A stretch of 64,000 bases of DNA from Polynucleobacter cosmopolitanus (GCF_002224225.1 NZ_NJGG01000001.1:835374-899373), one strand, 5' to 3'. Numbered from the stretch's first letter, positions 36,373-45,954 are shown. Notes: a model not told the origin generated them from the sequence alone. Translations and numbers: made by a program.

Positions 36373-38277
36373 ATGACGATTGAAGTGCCAAAAGAGGTGA
36401 CCCCATCAAGAAGCTTGGTCATGAATTTGCGTCAGCAGTTGATGCAAGTGATCCCCTTTTCTGAGATGAAGCCTGAGCACGTTGATTTTTTCATCAAGTC
36501 AGCCAAAGAACATTATTTTGCTCCAGAGGAAGTCATTCTTGAGCCTGCTCATGGAGAAGTGAAACAGTTATTTTTTATTCGTCAGGGCAGCGTTATTTCA
36601 AGACGAGGTATGGCGAATGAGGCGGGTGGAGCGCATGAGATTGAGGCGGGTGAATTATTCCCCGTCAGTGCGGCGGTTGCTGGCCGATCTGTGACTGCCA
36701 CCTATGCAGCTTCGGGCGATTGTTTTTGTCTGAGAATTTCAGTCGAGACCATGAAGGAGTTAGCTAATTTATCGAGTCCGTTTGCAGATTATCTGAGTCT
36801 GCGTATCTTGAAATTCCTTGAGCAGTCTCGACAAGTTCTTCAAAGAACGTATGCCTCACAAATTTTTTCCGAACAATCCTTGGAGACCCCTCTTGGGCAA
36901 TTACCAAGGAAGAAGCCTTTGTTTGTTTCGCCGGAGACTTCGATTAAAGATGCTTTGACTCAAATGCATGAACGTCGCGTTGGTTCAATTTTGGTGAGTA
37001 ATCAACAGGATGGCTTATTGGGTATTTTGACGCGCTACGATATTTTGGGACGTGTGACCATCCCTCAAATGAGTCTTGATACGCCGATCAAAGATGTCAT
37101 GACCATGGGCGTTAAAGCTCTGACCATCACTCATACAGCGCAAGACGCTGCCTTGATGATGTCCAAGTTCGGTATTCGTCATGTGCCTGTTGTCGATGGT
37201 AAGGAGATTGTGAACATCATCTCTGAGCGAGATCTGTTTGCTACCCAACGTCTGTCCTTGAAAAATATCAGTACCTCTATACGATCAGCCTCAGATTTAT
37301 CGGACATGATTGTATGTGCTAAAGACATCAGAAAGTTTGCGAAAAATTTGATTGGCCAAGGTGTTCAAGCAAGACAGCTGACGACCTTGATCAGTTATTT
37401 GAATGATGTTGTTTGTGAAAGATTGGTTGAGCTCAATGCCAAAAAGCATGGCTTGGATTTGAAAGAGTTTGCCTGGATTGCTTTAGGGTCCGAGGGACGC
37501 TCTGAGCAAACCATTGCCACTGATCAAGACAATGCTTTGGTGTTTTCTGGGCAAGCCAGCGATGCAGTCAGAGATAAGTATTTGAAATTCGCCTTGGATG
37601 TGAATCAAGCCCTGGATGCTTGTGGCTATCCTTTGTGTAAAGGCAATGTGATGGCAAGCAATCCAAAGATTTGCTTGAGTGAGACTGAATGGTTGGAGCG
37701 ATTCTCACAATGGATTGAGCACGGCACACCTGAAGATCTGTTAAATGCAAGTATCTATTTTGATTTCCGCTTGGTAGCCGGCAATCCTGATTTGCTGGTG
37801 GCAATGAAAAACACCGTGATGCAAAAAGCCAAAGCCATTCCGAGATTCATCAAGTTGCTGGCTGAAAACTCATTGAACATGAGAGTGCCCATCAGTTGGC
37901 ATGGCGGCATTGACACCATCAAGCTCGAAGACAAGGAGTGCATTGATTTAAAGCTTCATGGCACTGCTATTTTGGTTGATGCTGCACGCATCTACTCCTT
38001 AGCCCATGGCATTGGAGATACCAACACCAGAGATCGATTGATTGCAGTGGGTCTTGCCCTTGACATTCCAGAGCGTGAATATTTGGCTTGGGTATCTGCT
38101 TTTGAGTTTTTGCAAATGTTGCGTTTATCGGTGCAAATTGATTCGCATGCGATTGGTGGAAATTTCAATGCACTTGAGTTGAGCAGCTTGAACAACATTG
38201 ATCGCAGAATTCTCAAGGAGTCTCTGAGAGCTACCAGAGATTTGCAGCAGCGCATTGAATTAGATTACGGCCGTTAA
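36373..38277 (+). CDS. cNMP-binding/CBS/DUF294 nucleotidyltransferase-like protein
   Basis: A 634-residue cytoplasmic signalling protein. Domains: a cyclic-nucleotide-binding-like fold (about 20-135, [30 protein letters not shown]), two CBS motifs (about 185-300, [22 protein letters not shown]...; [37 protein letters not shown]) and a DUF294 nucleotidyltransferase-like region with [20 protein letters not shown] near 378. A C-terminal DUF294_C helical domain follows. The GSxGR...DxD pattern suggests PII-uridylyltransferase-like chemistry, unproven. Start ATG 36373 follows aagga; a TTG codon precedes it. It is two bases from the exonuclease gene and lies in a symporter locus, probably as its regulator. 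Confidence 0.87.
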   Translation: MTIEVPKEVTPSRSLVMNLRQQLMQVIPFSEMKPEHVDFFIKSAKEHYFAPEEVILEPAHGEVKQLFFIRQGSVISRRGMANEAGGAHEIEAGELFPVSAAVAGRSVTATYAASGDCFCLRISVETMKELANLSSPFADYLSLRILKFLEQSRQVLQRTYASQIFSEQSLETPLGQLPRKKPLFVSPETSIKDALTQMHERRVGSILVSNQQDGLLGILTRYDILGRVTIPQMSLDTPIKDVMTMGVKALTITHTAQDAALMMSKFGIRHVPVVDGKEIVNIISERDLFATQRLSLKNISTSIRSASDLSDMIVCAKDIRKFAKNLIGQGVQARQLTTLISYLNDVVCERLVELNAKKHGLDLKEFAWIALGSEGRSEQTIATDQDNALVFSGQASDAVRDKYLKFALDVNQALDACGYPLCKGNVMASNPKICLSETEWLERFSQWIEHGTPEDLLNASIYFDFRLVAGNPDLLVAMKNTVMQKAKAIPRFIKLLAENSLNMRVPISWHGGIDTIKLEDKECIDLKLHGTAILVDAARIYSLAHGIGDTNTRDRLIAVGLALDIPEREYLAWVSAFEFLQMLRLSVQIDSHAIGGNFNALELSSLNNIDRRILKESLRATRDLQQRIELDYGR

Positions 38278-38278
38278 G

Positions 38279-38917
38279 ATGTTTTGGTTAAAACGCTTAT
38301 TTGGGCAGGCTCCTGTCATTAATCAAAATCGCTGGGTTGTTTTAGACGTTGAAACCAGCGGTTTAGACCCAAGGCAAGATCGCTTATTGGCGATTGCCGC
38401 TGTGTGCATTCATGTGAACAAGGATCAAAGCTTAAAAATAGATATTTTTGATAGTTTTGAGGCTGTCCTGAAACAAGATTTAGCTTCAGATAAAGACAAT
38501 ATTTTGTTGCATGGCATTGGTGCTCAGGCGCAGATGATGGGGGAGGACCCTCAACAGGTATTGCGAAATTTCGAGCAATGGGTGGGGGATGCTCCTTTAT
38601 TGGCTTTTCATGCAGCTTTTGATGAATCCATGATTCAAAGAGCCTATCAATACCAACTTGGATATAAGCTTAAAAATGTTTGGATTGACGTTGAGCCACT
38701 GGTGTCAGCTTCTTATCCTGAAGTCAAGGCCAGATCCTTGGATCAATGGATGGGACATTTAGGGATTGAGTGTGCAGTGCGTCATCAAGCAGCTGCAGAT
38801 ACCTTTGCTACGGCTGAATTAATTTTACAAATTTGGCCAAGACTAAAGCCATTAGCACCAAGGGTAGATTTGCTGGAAAAATTGGCCCGAGAGTCGCGTT
38901 GGTTACCTCGAAATTGA
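38279..38917 (+). CDS. DEDDh 3'-5' exonuclease (DnaQ-like)
   Basis: A 212-residue exonuclease-fold protein. Exo I: WVVLDVETSGLDPRQDRLLAIAAV (Asp and Glu ligands). Exo II: ALLAFHAAFDESMIQRAYQY. Exo III: RHQAAADTFATAELI with the His and Asp of the DEDDh type. It resembles the epsilon-like exonucleases found next to DUF294 proteins in acetate-symporter loci of many proteobacteria. Whether it acts on DNA, RNA or a nucleotide signal is unknown. It starts one base after the DUF294 stop. Confidence 0.87.
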   Translation: MFWLKRLFGQAPVINQNRWVVLDVETSGLDPRQDRLLAIAAVCIHVNKDQSLKIDIFDSFEAVLKQDLASDKDNILLHGIGAQAQMMGEDPQQVLRNFEQWVGDAPLLAFHAAFDESMIQRAYQYQLGYKLKNVWIDVEPLVSASYPEVKARSLDQWMGHLGIECAVRHQAAADTFATAELILQIWPRLKPLAPRVDLLEKLARESRWLPRN

Positions 38918-39081
38918 GAATATATTCCTTATTTTGTTTGGGGGAAATATTTCGATAACTATATGATTTATATAGATAAATAAATAGGGTAAGTACTTAT
39001 TCTCGAATTACCCAAAAAAATTCATAGTTCGGGTGTTGTAAGAAATCTCCAAGTTTGGGGTTTAAACCTAGAGGTAAGAAT

Positions 39082-39378
39082 TTGATTCAGTTTTTAAATG
39101 TGTTGCAGTTGGTTTTGTATATCGGTGGTTTGGCTTTAGTGGGTCAAGCAATTCTTTATGCAATCGTTGGTAACAAGAGAGAAACCAATATGTTTTATCA
39201 ATTGTTTGTGGTCTTGAATAAACCTTGGACATCGATTGCCAAGTTAATTTCTCCAAAAATGGTTGCAGAGCGACATATTCCGGTGGTGGCTTTTTGTGTT
39301 GTTTCAGTTTTGTATATCGCAGTGACTCTGGCAAAAATTGAGCACTGCGTATCGATAGGGATGGTTGGTTGCAGATGA
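39082..39378 (+). CDS. Small membrane protein of unknown function
   Basis: A roughly 98-residue protein. The best start is TTG 39082, preceded by agaggtaag; an upstream TTG at 39055 has no ribosome site. Two transmembrane segments are visible (FLNVLQLVLYIGGLALVGQAILYAIVG and IPVVAFCVVSVLYIAVTLAKI). Between them lies a basic cytoplasmic loop with GNKRETNMFYQLFVVLNKPWTSIAKLISP. It overlaps the TPR gene by 4 bp (ATGA), so the two are coupled. The 164 bp between the exonuclease stop and this start are AT-rich and probably carry a promoter. I do not recognise the family. Confidence 0.72.
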   Translation: MIQFLNVLQLVLYIGGLALVGQAILYAIVGNKRETNMFYQLFVVLNKPWTSIAKLISPKMVAERHIPVVAFCVVSVLYIAVTLAKIEHCVSIGMVGCR

Positions 39379-39953
39379 TGAAAATTGATCTTAAATGGCA
39401 TTTGCACAAGTGGCGAGCAATCACATTCATTGTGCTTGGTCGCAGGGCTTGGGCGATTGAAACATTGGAAGATATGTTGGCTGACTATCCGAACGATGCT
39501 TATGCATTGGGTAGCTTGGCTCATCTTTATGCAGAAGCGGATGACAAGCAGGCCTCCATCAATATGTATAAAAAATTAGTGGCCAAGCCAGATGCTCCTG
39601 CATTTGCTTGGTACAACCTCGGTTACCTTCAGGAAGAAACAAAGCAGATTGCTGATGCTGAGTTCAGTTTCCGTCGTGCTCTTGAATTAAACGAGAAATT
39701 AGATCAGGCCTGGTACGGCTTGGGTCTGACTTTGATTCAACAGCAGCGCTTTGAAGAGGCAATTAAAGCCCTTAAGCGCAACACCCAATTGCAGCCTATG
39801 AGCCCTTACGCTTGGTATCAATTAGCGCGGGTTCATGTGGATCGTCAGGAACCTGAAGAGGCGGTGAAGATCATTCGCCATCTCAAAGGGTTTGAGCCTA
39901 AATTTGCCGCTCAATTAGAGCGGGAAACTGGGCTTGAAGTGAAAGCTTCTTGA
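39375..39953 (+). CDS. TPR-repeat protein
   Basis: A 192-residue protein starting at the ATG that overlaps the preceding stop. At least four TPR units: WAIETLEDMLADYPNDAYALGSLAHLYAEADDKQASINMYKKLV, FAWYNLGYLQEETKQIADAEFSFRRALELN, QAWYGLGLTLIQQQRFEEAIKALKRNTQLQ and YAWYQLARVHVDRQEPEEAVKIIRHLK. No signal peptide; the first 30 residues are basic and could lie on the membrane. It probably acts as a scaffold with the small membrane protein encoded before it. A structured leader for the DUF4212 gene follows. Confidence 0.82.
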   Translation: MMKIDLKWHLHKWRAITFIVLGRRAWAIETLEDMLADYPNDAYALGSLAHLYAEADDKQASINMYKKLVAKPDAPAFAWYNLGYLQEETKQIADAEFSFRRALELNEKLDQAWYGLGLTLIQQQRFEEAIKALKRNTQLQPMSPYAWYQLARVHVDRQEPEEAVKIIRHLKGFEPKFAAQLERETGLEVKAS

Positions 39954-39959
39954 CAAATC

Positions 39960-40021
39960 GCGATTCGGTTGCAAGCCAGAAGTGAAATTCTGGAGAATCG
40001 CAAAAGGTTCCGGGGAAACCT
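39960..40021 (+). promoter_or_regulatory. Structured leader before the DUF4212-symporter pair
   Basis: Two stems can form. A compound stem pairs gcgattc (39960-39966) with gaatcgc (39995-40001) around an inner ccagaa/ttctgg hairpin (39976-39981 with 39988-39993). A short aggtt/aacct hairpin follows (40005-40021). They lie between the TPR stop and the DUF4212 ribosome site (gaggag). No T run follows. They could regulate translation or stabilise the mRNA; no known riboswitch class is recognised. Confidence 0.45.
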
Positions 40022-40052
40022 GGTTTTAGAGTAATAACGAGGAGAAACTGTT

Positions 40053-40316
40053 ATGCAATTAACGGAATCGCATCGCCAGTATTGGGCAAAAAACCTAAGA
40101 ATCACGGCCATTTTGTTGGGTCTTTGGTTTGTTGTCACTTACGTGGTCGCTTACATGGCTCGTGACCTAAGCTTTACATTCTTTGGCTGGCCTTTCAGCT
40201 TCTGGATGGGAGCGCAAGGATCATTGATCGCTTACGTATTAATCATTGTCTACTATGCTCATTACATGAACAATTTAGACAAAGAGCACGGTTGTGCTGA
40301 AGAAGGGGAGGAATAA
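40053..40316 (+). CDS. DUF4212 small subunit of a sodium:solute symporter
   Basis: An 87-residue inner-membrane protein with two helices (NLRITAILLGLWFVVTYVVAYMA; WPFSFWMGAQGSLIAYVLIIVYYAHYM). The FFGWPFSFWMGAQGSLIAYV turn is the DUF4212 hallmark. Such proteins are always encoded just upstream of VC_2705-type symporters and are thought to be their small subunit. Three bases separate it from the symporter. A strong gaggag ribosome site precedes it. Confidence 0.93.
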   Translation: MQLTESHRQYWAKNLRITAILLGLWFVVTYVVAYMARDLSFTFFGWPFSFWMGAQGSLIAYVLIIVYYAHYMNNLDKEHGCAEEGEE

Positions 40317-40318
40317 TC

Positions 40319-42436
40319 ATGGCTGGAATGTCTCCTGATAGCGGTGGTAGCGCGTTTACTGGTGGCGGTTCGAACGCTGCTTTTAAAAAACAACTTAATA
40401 AGGTTTATGCCTGGTACGTTGGTGGATTTATTCTATTTGTAGCGATTCTTGGAATCGCCGAGCAAATGGGATTAACACGTAACTACATTGGTTACGCCTT
40501 CCTAGCAGCAACAGTATTCCTCTATGCTGGTATCGGTTTTATGAGTCGTACAAACGATGCTGCTGAGTACTATGTGGCTGGTCGACGTGTTCCTGCTATG
40601 TATAACGGTATGGCGACAGGTGCTGACTGGATGTCTGCAGCTTCCTTTATCGGTATGGCTGGTACTCTTTACTTGACAGGTTACAGCGGTCTTGCCTTCA
40701 TCATGGGTTGGACAGGCGGTTACTGTTTGGTGGCCTTGTTCCTTGCACCATATCTACGTAAGTTTGGTCAGTTCACAATTCCTGACTTCTTGGGTGCTCG
40801 TTATGATGGTAACTTGCCGCGTTTCCTAGGTGTAGTTGCTGCGATCTTGTGTTCGTTTGTTTACGTTGTTGCCCAGATCTACGGTGTAGGTTTGATCACA
40901 ACACGTTTGACAGGCGTTTCATTTGAGATGGGCATTTTCTTGGGCTTGGGCGGTATTTTGGTTTGCTCATTCTTGGGTGGTATGAAAGCCGTTACTTGGA
41001 CTCAAGTGGCTCAGTACATCATCTTGATCATTGCTTACTTGATTCCTGTGGTGTGGTTGTCAGTGAAACAAACTGGTTTCCCAATCCCACAAATCGTTTA
41101 CGGCTACCAGCTTGAAAAAGTGACAGCTCGTGAAGCAGAGTTGATCAAGGATCCAAAAGAGCTAGAAGTTATTGCAATTTTCAAAGAGCGTGCAGATGCT
41201 TTAGGTGAAAAACTTAAAGATATCCCAACAGCTCTAGCTGCTGATAAAGCTGCTGCTGAGAAGAAAGTGGCTGATCTAAAAGCTGCTAACGCTCCTGCTG
41301 CTGAATTAGCTGCTGCTGAGAAAGCATTGGCTGCTGTTCCAAAAGACGCAGCTGCTGCTAAAGACGCTTGGACTAAAGGTAAGGCTGCAAACGAAGCAAG
41401 AGCTAAGCCTTTGGCTGGCATGCCTCGTCACGCGGCACAGTACGCTGGTGATCCAAATGGCGATGAAAAAGCAAAGACTGCTTATGACACATCACGTCGT
41501 AATTTCTTGGCTTTGATTTTCTGTTTGATGGTTGGTACAGCTGCATTGCCACACATTTTGATGCGTTTCTACACAACACCATCTGTGAAAGAAGCTCGTG
41601 AATCTGTGTCATGGTCATTGTTCTTCATCTTCTTGTTGTACTTCACAGCTCCTGCGTTAGCAGTGCTTGTTAAGTATGAAGTGTTCAACGTTCTCGTTGG
41701 CACGCCATTCGATAAGCTACCAGCATGGATTTCAAGCTGGGCAGCGGTTGATCCAACTTTGTTGACAGTAGCTGACGTTAACAAAGACGGTATCTTCCAA
41801 TTGGGTGAGATGAGAATCGGTGGCGACATCATCGTGTTAGCAACTCCAGAAATCGGTGGCTTGCCATACGTTATTTCAGGCATGGTTGCTGCGGGTGGTT
41901 TGGCTGCTGCGTTGTCTACAGCTGACGGCTTGTTGTTGACGATTGCTAACGCTTTGTCTCATGACTTGTACTACAAGATGATCGATCCAAATGCTTCAAC
42001 AGGTCGTCGTGTGGCAATTTCTAAGGCATTGTTGTTGGTGGTTGCTCTAGCTGCTGCTTATGTAGCTGCTCAGAAACCAGCTGACATCTTGTTCTTGGTT
42101 GGTGCTGCGTTCTCATTCGCTGCTGCTGCTTTCTTCCCAGTTTTAGTATTGGGTATCTTCTGGAAGCGTGCTTCTAAGTGGGGCGCAGTTGCCGGTATGA
42201 TCGGTGGTCTTGGTATAACCATTTACTACATGGTTACAACTCAGCCATGGATGCGCGGTGTATTCGGCGTGACATCACCAATTGAACTTTGGTACGGTAT
42301 TGCACCAATTTCAGCAGGTGTGTTCGGTGTGCCAGTTGGTTTTGCCTTGGTTATCTTGGTTAGCTTGATTACTCCAGCTCCAAATAAAGAAGTTCAAGAC
42401 TTGATTGACCACGTACGTTACCCAACTTTGAAGTAA
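40319..42436 (+). CDS. Sodium:solute symporter, VC_2705/ActP-like
   Basis: A 705-residue SSS-family transporter. Core motifs: RTNDAAEYYVAGRRVPAMYNGMATGADWMSAASFIGMAGTLYLTGYSGLAFIMGW near residues 80-130 and GGLAAALSTADGLLLTIANALSHDLYY late. It is probably an acetate or other short-chain carboxylate/Na+ symporter, by analogy with ActP. Two oddities: a hydrophilic Ala/Lys-rich loop of about 130 residues (264-392), and a perfect EF-hand-like loop, DVNKDGIFQLGE, at residues 486-497. Strong codon bias (GCT, GGT) suggests high expression. A strong terminator follows. Confidence 0.9.
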   Translation: MAGMSPDSGGSAFTGGGSNAAFKKQLNKVYAWYVGGFILFVAILGIAEQMGLTRNYIGYAFLAATVFLYAGIGFMSRTNDAAEYYVAGRRVPAMYNGMATGADWMSAASFIGMAGTLYLTGYSGLAFIMGWTGGYCLVALFLAPYLRKFGQFTIPDFLGARYDGNLPRFLGVVAAILCSFVYVVAQIYGVGLITTRLTGVSFEMGIFLGLGGILVCSFLGGMKAVTWTQVAQYIILIIAYLIPVVWLSVKQTGFPIPQIVYGYQLEKVTAREAELIKDPKELEVIAIFKERADALGEKLKDIPTALAADKAAAEKKVADLKAANAPAAELAAAEKALAAVPKDAAAAKDAWTKGKAANEARAKPLAGMPRHAAQYAGDPNGDEKAKTAYDTSRRNFLALIFCLMVGTAALPHILMRFYTTPSVKEARESVSWSLFFIFLLYFTAPALAVLVKYEVFNVLVGTPFDKLPAWISSWAAVDPTLLTVADVNKDGIFQLGEMRIGGDIIVLATPEIGGLPYVISGMVAAGGLAAALSTADGLLLTIANALSHDLYYKMIDPNASTGRRVAISKALLLVVALAAAYVAAQKPADILFLVGAAFSFAAAAFFPVLVLGIFWKRASKWGAVAGMIGGLGITIYYMVTTQPWMRGVFGVTSPIELWYGIAPISAGVFGVPVGFALVILVSLITPAPNKEVQDLIDHVRYPTLK

Positions 42437-42490
42437 TCAGTTGATTCTTAATTGATGAAACATTGGTGAAGCCCTTCGGGGCTCACATTA

Positions 42491-42519
42491 AAACCCGCCT
42501 CTCCAGGCGGGTTTTTTCT
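42491..42519 (+). terminator. Strong intrinsic terminator after the symporter
   Basis: A perfect 10-bp GC-rich stem (42491-42500 with 42505-42514) with loop CTCC and a T run. A smaller hairpin (gccc/gggc, around 42470-42485) precedes it. tcdA starts only 10 bp later. Confidence 0.9.
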
Positions 42520-42528
42520 TATATAGTC

Positions 42529-43368
42529 ATGGCTATGGATGCAAATCAGGATACAAATCAAATTAGACGCTTTGCGGGGGTCGCTCGTTTATATGGCGAG
42601 AGTGGTTTACAGACCTTTGAGAAAGCGCACGTGCTCGTTGCTGGATTGGGTGGCGTAGGCTCTTGGGCAGTCGAAGCTCTGGCCAGGAGTGGCATTGGTG
42701 AGCTGACATTGATGGATTTTGATCACATTGCTGTCAGCAATGTGAATCGGCAGTTACATGCGATTGAAGATAACTTCGGGAAATCAAAATCAGAAGCCAT
42801 GGCCGAGCGAGTCAGGCAGATCAACCCACTGATCAAGCTCAATATCATCGACGAGTTTTTAACGCCAGACAATTTGGATGCTCATTTGCATAAGAACGCT
42901 GAGAACCCGTATTTTGCAGTGCTTGATGCCACAGATGATGTCAAGATGAAGATTGTCTTAGCGGCCTATTGTGAGGGCAGGGATGAGCTTGGTAGAGCCA
43001 GGCTGTCTGAGCAAAAAGAACAAGAAAGAACAAAGCAGAGCAATAAAAAGTCTTTAACAATTCCGTTGATCATTTGCGGTGGTGCTGGTGGCAAGCTAGA
43101 TCCAAGTCGTATCAAGGCAGCCGATTTAGCTAAAACAACCCAGGATCCAGTGTTGTCAAAAATTAGATACTCATTGCGCAAAGAGTATGGCTTTAGCAAT
43201 GATCCTAAAAAGAAGTTAGGTGTTACTGCGATTTACTCGGATGAGCCAAGGCAAGGTGTGGCCAGTGGAGGGTTGTCTTGCGCAGGTTATGGCTCTGCTG
43301 TGACTGTCACGGCCACCTTTGGATTTGTTGCGGCTGCTGAAGTATTAAAACTTCTGCAAAAGCCATGA
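42529..43368 (+). CDS. tcdA: tRNA threonylcarbamoyladenosine dehydratase TcdA
   Basis: An E1-like ATPase of about 280 residues that cyclises t6A37 to ct6A in tRNAs. Motifs: RRFAGVARLYGESGLQTFEKAHVLVAGLGGVGSWAVEALARSGIGELTLMDFDHIAVSNVNRQ, the nucleotide-binding E1 core, and GVASGGLSCAGYGSAVTVTATFGFVAAAEVLK at the end. The chosen ATG at 42529 avoids a longer frame that would read through the terminator; a second ATG lies two codons on. A charged insert (EQKEQERTKQSNKKSL) is longer than in E. coli. It converges with cphA, 15 bp away. Confidence 0.92.
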   Translation: MAMDANQDTNQIRRFAGVARLYGESGLQTFEKAHVLVAGLGGVGSWAVEALARSGIGELTLMDFDHIAVSNVNRQLHAIEDNFGKSKSEAMAERVRQINPLIKLNIIDEFLTPDNLDAHLHKNAENPYFAVLDATDDVKMKIVLAAYCEGRDELGRARLSEQKEQERTKQSNKKSLTIPLIICGGAGGKLDPSRIKAADLAKTTQDPVLSKIRYSLRKEYGFSNDPKKKLGVTAIYSDEPRQGVASGGLSCAGYGSAVTVTATFGFVAAAEVLKLLQKP

Positions 43369-43383
43369 CCCCTAGAGCTTTGG

Positions 43384-45948
43384 TCAGCGAACGTTTTTGG
43401 CGATGTGAGCCAAAGACTCTTCAACCTGATCAACCAAAATAAGGCAAACGTCGCCTGCTTCAATTTGAGACAAAGCTTGATCTATGGCTAAAAACTCGCC
43501 ATGGAATTCTTGAATTTTCTTCACTTGTTTTGAGGACATCAGACCTTCTCTCATGATGCCAATCACTTCGCCGTCTGCGCGGCCACGTTGGCATTGGTCC
43601 TCATAGAGAATGACATGGTCAAAGTATTGACCAAGGATTTCTGTTTGGCGTCGCAAGTCTTCATCACGACGATCACCGGCTCCACTGATCACAACCATGC
43701 GTTTCTTGGCAGGCATGTTGATGATGGTTTCTGATAGGGCCTTGATTGCATCAGGATTATGACCATAGTCAGCAATCACAGTGGCACTCTGATGCTTGAA
43801 TATATTAAAGCGACCAGGTACTGTTTCTGAGTCACTCACAAAGGTGGCCAATGCTTCAGCAATCGTTTCCCAAGGAATATTCAAGGCCCATGCGGCACCA
43901 ACTGCTGCTAGGACATTTTCAACCTGAAAGCTGATGCTGCCATTGACCGTGACAGGCACTTGGTTCAAATCAATGTGGAATTCTTTTTTACCTTCGCTTG
44001 CAACGATCTTGTTGTTATCAACAAAAACCACGCGCTGACCTTGTGCGCGATGTTTTGCCATCACTGGGTGCTGTATATCTCTTGCAAAGAAGGTGACTTG
44101 GCCAGGACATGACTTGGCCATCTTGGCAACCATTGGATCTGCTGCATTAAGAACAGCCATGCCATTGCTGGCCACATTTTGAACAATCACACGTTTAACA
44201 GTGGCTAACTCTGAGGTCGTGTTGATGTAATTCATGCCAAGGTGATCGCCTTCGCCCAAATTAGTCACAATCGCCACTTGGCAACGATCAAAGCCCAGGC
44301 CTTCACGCAAAATGCCGCCCCGTGCCGTCTCTAAAACAGCCGCATCAACGTCTGGGTGCATCAAGACGTTGCGTGCGCTCTTAGGGCCGCTGCAGTCCCC
44401 TGTGTCGATTCTTTTGCCATTCACATAGACGCCATCAGTGCCTGTGTGTCCAACACGCAAACCCTGTTGCTCAAACAGGTGACTCATCAACTTGACGGTG
44501 GTTGTTTTGCCATTCGTGCCAGTGACTGCCACCACTGGAATTCGGCCATCATCTTCTTTGCCAAACATCGTTGAAATGATGGCTTCACCAACTGGTCGAC
44601 CTTTGCCGTAAGAAGGGTGCAAGTGCATGCGCAATCCTGGAGCAGCGTTGACTTCAACAATGCCACCGCCTTGTTCTTCCAGTGGTCTGTAAACGTTGTC
44701 ACAAACCACGTCTACGCCACAAATATCCAGGCCAACCATTTGTGCTGCCGCAATGGCTGAAACAGCAAGATCAGGATGCACGTCATCAGTCACATCAGTG
44801 GCAGTACCACCAGTGCTTAAGTTCGCATTGTTGCGCAAGGTGACGCGCAACCCTTTAGGAGGAATCGAGTCTGGAGTGAGTTGCTGATTCTTAAGAGTAG
44901 CAATGGCGATTTCATCAATTCGGATCTTGCTCAGTGAAGTGGCGTGACCATCACCTCTCAAAGGGTCTTTGTTCACTTCTTCAACCAATTCGCGAACGGT
45001 ATTTTTATTATTACCAATCACGTAGGGTGGTTCACGACGAGCGGCTGCTACTAACTGACCGCCGATGATTAAAAGACGATGATCATGTCCTGGCATGTAA
45101 CGTTCAACAATCACTTCAGAAGAAATGGCTGAAGCTGCTTTAAAGGCAATCTCTATTTGTTCGCGGTTATCAATATTGACAGCCACACCTTTGCCTTGAT
45201 TACCGTCACGTGGCTTAACTGCTACAGGAGACTTGATTTCTAAATAAGCTTCCCATGCTTCTTCGGCAGTGGTCACGATTTTTCCCATGGGTACTGGCAC
45301 GCCAGCAGCATGGAGTAAGTCTTTGGTTAGCTGCTTATCTTGGGCAATTGATTCAGCAATCGCACTCGTAGAGCTTGTTTCAGCAGCTTGGATGCGGCGT
45401 TGTTTACTGCCCCAGCCTAACTGAACCATGCTGCCTTCAGTTAAACGACGATAGGGGATGCCACGCGCAATGGCAGCTTCAACGATTGATCCTGTACTTG
45501 GCCCCAGACGAATATCTTCATCCAAATCTCTTAGTTGCTTGAGGTACTCATCGAGGTGTGAGCCGTTATCAATTAGAGCTGAACGACATAACTGCATGGC
45601 CAAATCAAGTGCCAGGCGGCCGACTTTTTCTTCGGTGTATTCAACCACAACAATGTACACACCTTCATCTGGTGTTGACATGGTTCTACTGAAAGTGATC
45701 GGGCATCCTGCTTGAGCTTGTAAATCTCTTGAGCACACCTCTAATGCATGAGCCAAAGAGACGGTTTCATTTTGTGTGTGTGGGCGCAATGGGCCAAGCT
45801 GTGGGAAGCGTTCACGCAAGCGAGTTTCAAAACCAGAAATATTGGTGATGATTTTTTCATTTTCTTCGCACTTGACTAATGCCTCTAGAGAAGTGTGTTT
45901 GCCCCAAAAATTAGGACCTCTGAGAGCGCGTATGCGAATTAATTCCAT
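43384..45948 (-). CDS. cphA: Cyanophycin synthetase CphA
   Basis: An 854-residue enzyme that builds multi-L-arginyl-poly-L-aspartate using ATP. The N-terminal domain covers residues 1-160. The ATP-grasp domain (about 200-465) has VAVKPRDGNQGKGVAVNI and GGIVEVNAAPGLRMHLHPSYG; it adds Asp. The Mur-ligase-like part starts at VTGTNGKTTTVKL (Gly477) and includes DCSGPKSARNVLMHPDVDAAVLETARGGILREGLG; it adds Arg. The C-terminal domain has VIADYGHNPDAIKAL. All parts are present, and length matches the family (about 870). It lies 6 bp after the shorter paralogue, so the two form one operon. Confidence 0.96.
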   Translation of the reverse strand: MELIRIRALRGPNFWGKHTSLEALVKCEENEKIITNISGFETRLRERFPQLGPLRPHTQNETVSLAHALEVCSRDLQAQAGCPITFSRTMSTPDEGVYIVVVEYTEEKVGRLALDLAMQLCRSALIDNGSHLDEYLKQLRDLDEDIRLGPSTGSIVEAAIARGIPYRRLTEGSMVQLGWGSKQRRIQAAETSSTSAIAESIAQDKQLTKDLLHAAGVPVPMGKIVTTAEEAWEAYLEIKSPVAVKPRDGNQGKGVAVNIDNREQIEIAFKAASAISSEVIVERYMPGHDHRLLIIGGQLVAAARREPPYVIGNNKNTVRELVEEVNKDPLRGDGHATSLSKIRIDEIAIATLKNQQLTPDSIPPKGLRVTLRNNANLSTGGTATDVTDDVHPDLAVSAIAAAQMVGLDICGVDVVCDNVYRPLEEQGGGIVEVNAAPGLRMHLHPSYGKGRPVGEAIISTMFGKEDDGRIPVVAVTGTNGKTTTVKLMSHLFEQQGLRVGHTGTDGVYVNGKRIDTGDCSGPKSARNVLMHPDVDAAVLETARGGILREGLGFDRCQVAIVTNLGEGDHLGMNYINTTSELATVKRVIVQNVASNGMAVLNAADPMVAKMAKSCPGQVTFFARDIQHPVMAKHRAQGQRVVFVDNNKIVASEGKKEFHIDLNQVPVTVNGSISFQVENVLAAVGAAWALNIPWETIAEALATFVSDSETVPGRFNIFKHQSATVIADYGHNPDAIKALSETIINMPAKKRMVVISGAGDRRDEDLRRQTEILGQYFDHVILYEDQCQRGRADGEVIGIMREGLMSSKQVKKIQEFHGEFLAIDQALSQIEAGDVCLILVDQVEESLAHIAKNVR

Positions 45949-45954
45949 GATTGG

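Noticed and set aside
41215-41400. Tandem repeat in the symporter gene (gctgctg-rich)
   Set aside because: Only Ala-rich codon usage in a low-complexity loop; no regular repeat unit.
41104-41421. Minus-strand Ala/Ser-rich frame opposite the symporter loop
   Set aside because: Reverse complement of repetitive GCT-rich codons; no ribosome site or family match.
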